This document shows, one piece after another, positions 55,736 to 64,000 of a stretch of 64,000 nt of DNA. The notes under the pieces are model-generated. The model ran no database searches. It was not told the origin of the DNA and saw nothing but the letters and a program-made list of their open reading frames with translations. Every line of letters begins with the position of its first letter. The stretch's first letter is position 1. Made by a program: the position numbers and the translations under genes. The DNA is from Arachis hypogaea (taxonomy: Eukaryota; Streptophyta; Magnoliopsida; Fabales; Fabaceae), in NCBI RefSeq assembly GCF_003086295.3, contig NC_092054.1, forward strand, positions 54,357,353-54,421,352, read 5' to 3'.

Positions 55736-57344
55736 TGATGAGCGGATAATTTATACCCTTTTTGGCATTGTTTTTACATAGTTTTTAGTATGATTTGGTT
55801 ACTTTTTTATTATATTTTATTAGTTTTTATTCAAAATCACATTTTTAGACTTTACTATGAGTTTGTTTGTTTTTTTGTGATTTCAGGTATTTTCTGGCTG
55901 AAATTGAGGGACCTGAGCAAAAATCTGATTCAGAGGCTGAAAAAGGACTGCAGATGCTGTTGGATTCTGACCCTCCTACACTTGAAGTGGATTTTCTTGA
56001 GCTACAGAAGCCCAATTGGCGCGCTCTCAATTGCTTTGGAAAGTAGACATCTTGGGCTTTCCAGCAATATATAATAGTCCATAATTTGCCCGAGATTTGA
56101 TGGCCCAAACTGGCATTGAAATCCAGCTAAAAACTTTCTAGCGTAAAACGCCAAAACTGGCATAATTCTTGGCGTTAAACGCCCATTTTGGCACCCAGGG
56201 TGGCGTTTAACTCCAACTTGAGGCATATGCACGTGAAAGCTTGAGAGCTCAGCCCAAACACTCGCCAAGTGGATCCTGGAAGTAGATTTTTGCACTGTCT
56301 GCACTTAGCTACTCATTTTTCTGTAAACCTAAGTTACTAGTTTAGTATAAAAACTACTTTTAGAGATTCAGTTTACAACTCATGACATTTTATACTTCAT
56401 ATTGTATCTTCTACGGCATGAGTCTCTAAACCCCATAGGTGGGGGTGAGGAGCTTTGCTGTGTTTCAATGGATTAATGCAATTACTACTGTTTTCTATTC
56501 AATCACACTTGATTCTATTCTAAGATACTCACTCGTACTTCAATCTAGAGAATGATATGATCCGTGACACTCATCATTATTATCCATTCTATGAACGCGT
56601 GCCTGACAATCACTTCCATTCTATCTAAGCTCAACATAGTCATTGGGCGACATCTTGAGTGTGTATCTTTTGGGTCTCTGATCCACGGACCGAGTTCGTG
56701 AGATCAGAACCTTCGTGGTATAGGCTTGAACCACTTTGCAGCATTCCTGGGATCCGGAAAGTCTAAACCTTGTCTGTGGTATTCCGAGTAGGATCTGGGA
56801 AAGGATGACCATGACGAGCTCCAAACCTGCGAATGTTGGGCGCAGTGACAGTGTGCAAAAGGACAAGGGTCCTATTCCGACGCTAGTGGGAACCGACAGA
56901 TGATTAGCCGTGCGGTAGCTGTACATGGTATTTTTCATCCGAGACGAGAAATCCGACAGTTGATTAGCCGTGTAGAGATCGTACCTGGTATTTTTCATCC
57001 GAGAGGATCATAAAGCTTGCCATTGAAGGAAGTCATGCGTGTTTGGAGAAGAAGACAGTAGGAAAGCAGAGATTCAGATGACAGAGCATCTCCGGAACCT
57101 AAGCCCGTTTCTCATTACTGAATCACAAGTACTATTTATTTCATGTTATTTAGTTTTTATAAATACAATCACTCTTATCATTAATCTCCTGACTAAGATT
57201 TACAAAATAACCATAGCTTGCTTCAAGCCGACAATCTCCGTGGTATCGACCCTTACTCACGTAAGGTATTACTTGGATGATCCAGTGCACTTGCCGGTTA
57301 GTTGTGCGGAGTTGTGAAAAGTGTAATCACAATTTCGTGCACCA
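55736..57344 (+). mobile_element. 5' LTR of the Athila-like element
   Basis: 1609 bp from TGATGAGCGG to TCGTGCACCA, next to the primer site. TATA box TAGTATAAAAAC at about 56343. It contains the GGCGTT array (56120-56215). The R/U5 part carries GGAGCTTTGCTGTG and the block CCCTTACTCACGTAAGGTAT. It is colinear with the solo LTR at 50561-52252 over most of its length. Confidence 0.94.
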
Positions 57345-57350
57345 AGTTTT

Positions 57351-57368
57351 TGGCACCGTTGCCGGGGA
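57351..57368 (+). other. Primer-binding site of the Athila-like element
   Basis: TGGCACCGTTGCCGGGGA, six bases from the LTR end; one base different from TGGCGCCGTTGCCGGGGA, the site normally used by Athila-type elements. Confidence 0.9.
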
Positions 57369-58560
57369 TTGTTCGAGTTTGGACAACTGACGGTTTATTT
57401 TGTTGCTTAGATTAGGAAAAATTCATCTTTTTGGTTTAGAGTCATTAAATTTGAGTCTTTTATTATTGTTTTTGTTAAAAATTTTTTAAATCCTTATTTT
57501 CTTTTGCTAGATTTTTTTTCAAAAATTTTTAATAAATAGATAAAAACCAACAAACTAATAATTGAGTTTAGTTTCATGCTTTAAATTTGGTGTCAATTGC
57601 ATGTTTTAATTTTTCTTTAATTTTCGAAAATATATGCATTGTGTTCTTCATTGACTTCAAGCTGTTCTTGTTATTTTTTTGTTTGATCTTTAGTTTTTCT
57701 TGTTTTGTGTCTTTCCTTGTTTTTCTTGTGCATTTTCGAATTATTAGTGTCCAAAGTATAAAAATTTTTAAGTTTGGTGTCCTTTGTGTCCTTACTTCCT
57801 TAAAAATTTTCAAAATTTGTTCTTGGTATTCATCTTGATCTTCAAAGTGTTCTTGGTGTTCATCTTGACATTCAAAGTTTTCTTGTTTGTTTTCTTTGTT
57901 TTGATTTAAAATTCTAAGTTTGGTGTCATTTTATTGTTTTTCTCTTTCCTCATTAAATTCAAAAAAAAATATCTTTTCCTTTAATTACTCATCATTTTCG
58001 AATTATCTAGGTTGACCTAGTCAAAATTTTTAAAATTTGGTAGTTTCTTGTTAGTCAAGTTAGAATTTCAATTTTAAAATTATCTTTTTTAAATCTTTTC
58101 CAATTTTCTTTTTTCATACTTTTCGAAAATCCTTTATAAAATTTTTCAAAATCTTTTTCTTTTCTTATTCATAATTTTCGAATTACTTTTACTATTTTAT
58201 TATTTTGATTGAAAAATTTTAAGTTTGGTGTTTCCTTGTTGAGAAAGTTTCAATCTTCAAATTTTAAAATCATATATTTTTCAAATCTTTTCTTTTATTT
58301 ATTTATTTTTACAAGTATCTTTAATTTTAAGACATATATTTTTCAAAACTTCCTAACCACTTTCTCTTTCTTTAATTTTCGAAAATTATATAAAAAAATT
58401 TTCAAATCTTTTTAATTAATTAGCCATTTTAGTATTCGAATTTTTTTATTTTATTTTATTTTTTTAATTTAGTTTATTCTTAATTAAATAAAATAAAAAT
58501 AAAAATATATTTTATTTGCAATCCACATCATCTCCCTTTCTCCATCATGGACCTAAGTGG
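57369..58560 (+). mobile_element. AT-rich untranslated leader
   Basis: ~1.2 kb without coding frames, containing repeated phrases TTTAAGTTTGGTGTC (for example ~57585, 57768, 57912, 58218) and TTTTCGAA(T/A). Long leaders of this sort are common in Athila-type elements. The recurring phrase suggests local tandem spread; no function is known to me. Confidence 0.7.
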
Positions 58561-58562
58561 AA

Positions 58563-59850
58563 ATGAACAGTCCAGGAGCTAACCCCACTAATGCTTCCTA
58601 TGGGAGTAGTATCTGTATACCCCCCATCAGAGCCAGCAGTTTTGAGCTAAACCCTCAGCTCATTATCATGGTGCAGCAAAACTGCCAGTATTCCGGTCTT
58701 TCCTAGGAAGAACCTACTGAGTTTCTGGCACAGTTCTTACGAATTGCTGACACAGTACGTGATATGGAAGTAGATCAGGATGTCTACAGATTATTACTGT
58801 TTCTATTTGCTGTAAAAGATCAAGCTAAGAGGTGGTTAAATAACCAACCCACAGCAAGTATAAGAACATGGAAACAGTTATCAGACAAATTCCTGAATCA
58901 ATATTTCCCTCCAAAAGGATGACACAACTGAGGTTGGACATCCAAAGCTTTAAACAAGAGGAAAATGAATCTCTTTATAATGCCTGGGAGAGGTATAGAG
59001 GGATGCTAAGGAAATGCCCCTCTAAAATATTTTCAGAATGAGTGCAGTTAGACATCTTCTACTATGGACTTACAGAAAAGGCCCAAATGTCTCTAGACCA
59101 CTCAGCTGGTGGATCTATACACATGAGAAAGACAATTGAAGAGGCTCAAGAGCTCATTGATACTGTTGCTAGAAATCAATATTTATAATTAAGTAGTGGG
59201 TCCTTCATGAAAGAAGAAGCTAAAGCAGTATCCACTGAACTTAGTCCTCAAGAACAAGTTGTTGAACTCAATCAGCAATTGCTTATTATATCAAAACAGT
59301 TCGCAGAATTTAAAGAGATGCTGCAAGAAACCAAAGATGCTAACCAAAGCATGGAAAAATAATTAAATCAAATAAGACAGCAGTTATCTAAACAGATAAC
59401 AGAAGAATGCCAAGCTGTTCAATTAAGGAGTTGAAAGACATTGAATGTCTCAACTCAAGGCAACAGAAAACCAAGAAAGGAACAATTGAAAGAGGATGAC
59501 CAAGCCATTGCCCAAATTCCCTCTAAGGACAATAAGAGCCCAGAGAGGAATGATTCTGGCGTTCAAACGCCAGAAAATGGGAAAAATTGGCATTAAACGC
59601 CCAATGGGTAGCCAAATTTGGCGTTCAAATGCCAGAAAAGGGTGGCAATCTGGCGTTAAACGCCCAAAAAGCACCCAATTCTGGCGTTCAAACGCCAATA
59701 GGGGATCAGACACCTGCAAGTGCTGATAACAACCCCCTTAAGCAGGCTTCTTCAACCCCTTCTGTAGGAAATAAACCTACAGCAACTAAGGTTGAAGAAT
59801 ATAAAGCCAAGATGCCTTATCCTCAGAAACTCCACCAAGCGGAATAGGAT
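58563..59850 (+). pseudogene. gag of the Athila-like element, broken
   Basis: The likely start is ATGAACAGTCCAGGAGC at about 58563. The retrotransposon gag domain shows EEPTEFLAQFLRIADTVRDM, AKRWLNNQPTASIRTW and NQYFPPK. There are frame changes near 58700 and 58920 and stops near 59040 and 59185. The later part is rich in Gln/Glu (about 59250-59400) and then contains an insertion of repeated GGCGTT(C/A)AA(A)CGCC units (59555-59700), still translated as 'FGVQMPEKGGNLALNAQK'-like text. gag proteins form the particle. Confidence 0.75.
59555..59705 (+). repeat. GGCGTT-motif array inside gag
   Basis: Alternating TGGCGTTCAAACGCCA and TGGCGTTAAACGCCCA units (five to six). The same motif as in the LTR and in the 3' region of this element, here inside what would be coding sequence. 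Confidence 0.92.
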
Positions 59851-59946
59851 AAACAATTTTCCCGCTTTACAGACTATCTCAGGACTCTTGAAATAAAGAT
59901 TTCATTTGCAAATGCACTTGAGCAAATACCCTCTCATGCTAAGTTC

Positions 59947-60570
59947 ATGAAAGAGATCTTAAGTCATAAGAATGATTGGAGAGAAACTGAAAAAATTTAC
60001 CTCACTGAAGAATGCAGTGCAGTCATTTTGAAAAGCTTACTAGAGAAGCTTAAAGACCCCGGAAGCTTTATGATACCATGCACATTAGAGGGTGCTTACA
60101 CCAAGACAGCTCTGTGTGACCTTGGGGCAAGTATCAACCTAATACCTGCATCCACTATCGAAAAGCTTGGTTTGACTGATGAAGTTAAACCAACCCGAAT
60201 ATGTCTCCAACTTGCTGATGGCTCCATTAAAGTTTCATCAGGGGTAATTGAAGACATGATTGTCAAGGTTATGCCATTTGCCTTTTCCACTGACTTTGTA
60301 GTGCTGGAAATGGAGGAGCACAAGAGTGCAACTCTCATTCTAGGAAAACCTTTCCTAGTAACTGGACGGACCCTCATTGATGTCCAAAAAGGGGAGATAA
60401 CCCTGAGAGTCAATGAGGATGAGTTCAAGTTAAATGCTGTCAAAGCTATGCAGCATCCAGACACATCAACAGACTGCATGAGCGCTGATATTATTGACTC
60501 CTTGGTGGAAGAGGTCAATATAACTGAGAGTCTCAAATCAGAGCTAGAGGACATTTTTAAAGATGTTTAG
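59947..60570 (+). pseudogene. Aspartic protease domain of the Athila-like element
   Basis: A 207-codon open frame has GSFMIPCTLEGAYTKTALCD LGASINLIP in pieces: the active-site Asp sits in CDLGAS. It then has KVMPFAFSTDFVVLEMEE and LILGKPFL, typical of retroviral-type proteases of this lineage. It ends at TAG (60568-60570) just before the acidic linker to RT. It would cut the polyprotein. Confidence 0.88.
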
Positions 60571-61650
60571 CCTGATCTGGAGGAACCAGAGAAAACAGAA
60601 GAACCTCTGAAAACTCCTCAGGAAGAGGAGAAGCCTCCTAAACCCGAGCTCAAACCACTACCACCATCCCTGAAATATGCATTTCTAGGAGAAGATGACA
60701 CTTTTCCGGTAATCATAAGCTCTACTATAGAGCCACAGGAAGAGAAAGCACTAATTCAGGTGCTAAGGACACACAAGACAGCTCTTGGGTGGTCCATCAG
60801 TGATCTTAAGGGCATTAGTCCAGCCAGATGCATGCACAAGATCTTATTGGAGGATAATGCTAAGCCAGTGGTTCAACCACAGAGGCGGCTGAATCCAGCC
60901 ATGAAGGAGGTGGTACAGAAAGAGGTCACTAAATTACTAGAGGCTGGGATTATTTATCCTATTTCTGATAGCCCTTGGGTGAGCCCTGTCCAAGTTGTTC
61001 CCAAGAAGGGAGGCATGACAGTGGTTCATAATGAAAAGAATGAACTGGTTCCTACAAGAACAGTTACAGGGTGGCATATGTGTATTGATTACAGAAGGCT
61101 CAATACAGCCACCAGGAAGGATCATTTTCCTTTACCATTTACAGACCAGATGCTAGAGAGACTAGCAAGCCATGAATACTACTGCTTTTTGGATGGCTAT
61201 TCAGGCTACAACCAAATTGTAGTAGATCCTCAAGACCAAGAGAAAACAGCATTCACATGTCCATCTAGGGTGTTTGCCTACAGAAGAATGCCATTTGGCC
61301 TGTGCAATGCACCTGCAACCTTTTAGAGGTGCATGCTCTCTATTTTTTCTGATATGGTAGAAAAATTTCTGGAAGTCTTCATGGATGACTTCTCAGTATT
61401 TGGAGACTCATTCAGCTTCTGTCTTGACCATCTAGCACTTATTCTAAAAAGGTGCCAAGAGACTAACCTGGTTTTAAACTGGGAGAAATGTCACTGTATG
61501 GTGACTGAAGGAATTGTCCTTGAGCACAAAATGTCGAATAAGGGAATAGAGGTGGATCAAGCTAAGGTAAAGGTAATTGAAAAATTACCACCACCTACTA
61601 ATGTTAAGGCAATTAGAAGCTTTCTGGGGGCACGCAAGATTCTATAGGAG
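60571..61650 (+). pseudogene. Reverse transcriptase of the Athila-like element
   Basis: A Pro/Glu-rich linker is followed by RT motifs NPAMKEVVQKEVTKLLEAGI, SPVQVVPKKGG, CIDYRRLNTATRKDHFPLPF, YYCFLDGYSGYNQI, FAYRRMPFGLCNAPATF and FMDDFSVFGDSF (the catalytic FMDD). A stop at 61324-61326 falls right after NAPATF. A frameshift near 61635 falls in the FLG...F box. The catalytic residues are kept even though the frame is not. Confidence 0.92.
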
Positions 61651-62260
61651 GTTTATAAAGGATTTTCAAAAATTGCAAAACCTCTGAGCAATCTGCTAGC
61701 TGCTGACATGCCATTTGTATTTGACACAAAATGTCTGCAGGCGTTTGAAACTCTGAAAGCTAAACTGGTCACAACACCAGTCATTTCTGCACCAGACTAG
61801 ACATTACCATTTGAACTAATGTGTGATGCCAGTGACTATGCCATTGGTGCAGTACTGGGACAGAGGCATAACAAGCTTTTGCACGTCATTTACTATGCTA
61901 GTCGTGTCTTGAATGACGCACAGAAGAATTACACAACCACAGAAAAGGAGTTACTTGCAGTGGTTTATGCCATTGACAAGTTCAGATCTTATTTAGTAGG
62001 ATCAAAAGTGATTGTGTACACTGACCATGCTGCTCTAAAATATCCCTTCACAAAGCAGGATTCAAAACCCAGACTCATAAGATGGGTGTTGCTTCTACAA
62101 GAGTTTGATATAGAAATAAGAGACAGAAAAAGGGACAGAGAACCAGGTAGCAGATCACCTGTCCTGGATAAAACCAGTAGAAGGGGCGTCCATCCCTCCT
62201 ACTGAGATCTCTGAAACCTTTCCGGATGAGCAACTCTTTGCCATTCAGGAATTACCATGG
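61651..62260 (+). pseudogene. RNase H domain of the Athila-like element
   Basis: [16 protein letters not shown] (first catalytic Asp), [20 protein letters not shown] (Glu) and [10 protein letters not shown] (Asp) are all present. Then [10 protein letters not shown] and a frameshift around 62130 where the usual NxVADHLSR would be expected. A stop at 61798-61800 separates it from the RT thumb. Confidence 0.9.
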
Positions 62261-62299
62261 TTTACAGACATTGCAAACTATAAAGCTGTGAGATTCATG

Positions 62300-63493
62300 C
62301 CCAAAGAGTACAGTAAGCAACAAATGAAAAAATTGATTTTTGATGCAAAGTACTAATTGTGGGATGAACCATATCTCTTTAAGAGGTGTGCAGACAGAGT
62401 AATTCGTAGATGTGTGCCTAGAGAAGACGCACAAAAGATCCTATGGCATTGCCATGGATCACAATATGGGGGACACTTTGGAGGTGAGCGAACAGCCACA
62501 AAGGTTCTCCAATGTAGTTTTTACTGGCCTACTCTCTATAAAGACTCCCGAGAGTTTGTACGTAACTGTGACAGTTGCCAGAGAGCTGGTAATTTGCCTC
62601 ATGGTTATGCCATGCCTCAGCAAGGGATCCTAGAGATTGAGTTGTTTGATGTATGGGGTATTGATTTCATGGGGCCTTTTCCACCATCGTATTCAAACAC
62701 TTATATTCTGGTGGCAGTAGACTATGTATCTAAATAGGTGGAGGCAATTGCAACACGCACTAATGATACTAAGACAGTGATGAAATTCCTCCAGAAGCAT
62801 ATCTTCAGTAGGTTCAGTATCCCTAGGATACTGATCAATAATGGAGGCACTCATTTCTGTAATAAATAGCTTGACTCTGCTCTGGTCCGATATGGAATTA
62901 ACCATAAAGTGGCAACTCCATATCATCCACAGACAAATGGGCAGGCTGAAGTCTCGAATAGAGAACTAAAACGAATCCTGGAACGGACTCTAAGTACCCG
63001 TAGAAGGGATTGGGCAAGAAGTCTGGATGATGCTCTGTGGGCATACATAACAACATTCAAGACTCCTATAGGAACCTCTCCATACCAGCTTGTGTATGGA
63101 AAAGCCTGTCATCTGCCAGTGGAACTAGAAAACAAGGCCTACTGGGCAACCAGATTCCTAAACTTTGATGCTAAGGTAGCTGGAGAGAAAAGATTACTCC
63201 AGTTGAATGAGCTGAAGGAGTTCAGACTCAATGCTTTCGAAAATGCTAAAATTTATAAAGAGAAAGCAAAAAGATGGCATGATAAAAGGCTGTCATCTAG
63301 AGTCTTTGAGAAAGGACAGAAGATCCTGCTGTTTAACTCTAGGCTCAAATTATTCCCTGGGAAATTGAAATTTCGGTGGAGGGGACCGTATGTGATTACA
63401 AGTGTGTCACCATATGGCTATGTAGAGCTTCAAGATATTGATTCTGACAAAAAGTTCATTGTTAATGGACAGAGAATCAAACATTATCTTTAA
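62300..63493 (+). pseudogene. Integrase domain of the Athila-like element
   Basis: HHCC zinc finger: [13 protein letters not shown]...CDSCQRAGN (about 62447-62592). Core: first Asp in [10 protein letters not shown] (VDYVSK follows), second position altered to Asn (ILINNGGTHF instead of the usual Asp), Glu in [10 protein letters not shown]. The C-terminal part [10 protein letters not shown] and a QRIKHYL end at a stop (63491-63493). Stops at 62356-ish, 62735-62737 and 62867-62869. The change of the second acidic residue alone should abolish activity. Confidence 0.92.
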
Positions 63494-63739
63494 GGTGATG
63501 TTGAGCAAGAATGCTCAAAACTGAGACTAAATTAAAAAGCTCAGTAAAAGTCCAGCTAAAGACGGTAAAGAAGCACTTACTAGGAGGCAACCCAGCCATT
63601 ATCAAAATTTAGATGTTTATAACAATTATGTAAGTCCATTTAATTTTGTTGTTCAAGTTTATTAATGCTTTTCAGTAAACAAGTCAGGGAAATGAAGGTT
63701 CAGAACATAAAGCAGAAGAATCACAGAGAAAAAGAGCTC
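63494..63739 (+). other. Start of the 3' region of the Athila-like element
   Basis: After the pol stop there is a non-coding stretch with CAGTAAAAGTCCAGCTAAAG and GAGGCAACCCAGCC. An env-like frame is not visible before the window ends. Confidence 0.6.
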
Positions 63740-64000
63740 ACTGGCATTAAAACGCCAGTAAAGGGGCAATTTGGGCGTTAAACGCCAGAATGGCTAACGC
63801 CAGTAAAGGTATCATTCTGGGCGTTAAACGCCAGAATGGACAGCATTCTGGATGTTTAACGCCAGAATTGGCAGCATTCTGGGCGTTCAGAAAAACGCCC
63901 AGTAAAAAAGGATTTCTGGTGGGCGTTAAACGCCCAAAATGGCTACCAGATGGGTGTTAAACGCCAGAGTGGCTATCATTCTGGGCGTTTAACGCCAGAA
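63740..64000 (+). repeat. GGCGTTAAACGCC array, cut by window edge
   Basis: About nine units of (T/G)GGCGTT(A/T)AACGCC(A/C)GAA alternating with spacer words such as TGGCAGCATTCTG and AAAGG, continuing to the last base. GGCGTT-N-AACGCC is a perfect inverted repeat around one base. Confidence 0.95.

Larger units (their letters stand above)
55736..64000 (+). mobile_element. Athila-like Ty3/gypsy element, defective, runs off the right edge
   Basis: Order: 5' LTR, primer site, long AT-rich leader, gag, protease, RT, RNase H, integrase, then a 3' region with GGCGTTAAACGCC repeats. The RT has NEKNELVPTRTVTGW before CIDYRRLN, a signature of the Athila/Calypso group, some members of which carry an env-like ORF downstream of pol (not reached here). 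Multiple in-frame stops show it cannot make its own pol. It is inserted in another LTR (54672). Confidence 0.92.

Noticed and set aside
55736..57344. Possibility that the LTR at 55736 is a solo LTR
   Set aside because: It is followed directly by a primer site and by gag-pol of a fitting lineage, so it is a 5' LTR.

Overview
This is plant nuclear DNA. Genes are split by GT-AG introns, intergenic DNA is AT-rich, and Ty3/gypsy LTR retrotransposons make up more than half of the window. Several LTRs carry motifs that I associate from memory with peanut (Arachis), for example GGCGTTAAACGCC arrays, TGATGAGCGGATAATTTATA starts and the TGATAAACCACTATTTCATG start. A legume, probably Arachis, is my inference; no database search was made.

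Layout. 0-2.2 kb: the 5' end of a minus-strand Athila-like element with a 1.8 kb LTR. 3.5-5.8 kb: a dead Mutator-like (MULE) transposase gene on the minus strand. 6.7-8.8 kb: a patchwork of gene fragments, with one exon of ribosomal protein S9 and three intron-separated pieces of ribosomal protein S6. 9.0-11.4 kb: a solo LTR with a 5-bp target duplication. 13.4-24.7 kb: a complete but dead Tat-lineage element (minus strand, two RNase H domains, antisense ORF, target duplication ATTTC), itself interrupted by another solo LTR at 19.8-21.4 kb. 25.4-26.8 kb: a single-exon gene for a 459-residue Gly/Tyr/Asn-rich protein of unknown function. 30.6-43.9 kb: a host gene, fully resolved here into 17 coding exons, for a 760-residue WDR48/UAF1-like WD40 protein. 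Its introns hold a TRIM-type palindrome, foldback elements, SINE pieces and a broken gypsy element. 46.5-46.9 kb: a compact divergent promoter region. 47.9-54.7 kb: a multi-exon gene on the plus strand that I place, tentatively, in a legume family with a C-terminal Ulp1-like protease; it carries three exonic transposon insertions. 54.7-64 kb: an LTR broken by a nested Athila-like element, with 5' LTR, tRNA primer site, gag, protease, RT, RNase H and integrase, which runs off the right edge.

How it fits together. Only two genes look intact: the WDR48-like gene and the Gly/Tyr-rich gene. WDR48/UAF1 proteins are cofactors that switch on ubiquitin-specific proteases; the neighbouring disrupted gene resembles a SUMO-protease relative, but the adjacency is probably coincidental. 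The most unusual observations are: a 1.73 kb LTR composite whose two outer ends are both U3 ends yet is flanked by a target duplication; the heavily hit Ulp1-like gene, whose reading frame still runs through eight consecutive exons once the insertions are mentally removed, and whose introns share a ~130-bp repeat; and related LTR families that each carry a different self-complementary tandem repeat in the same place.
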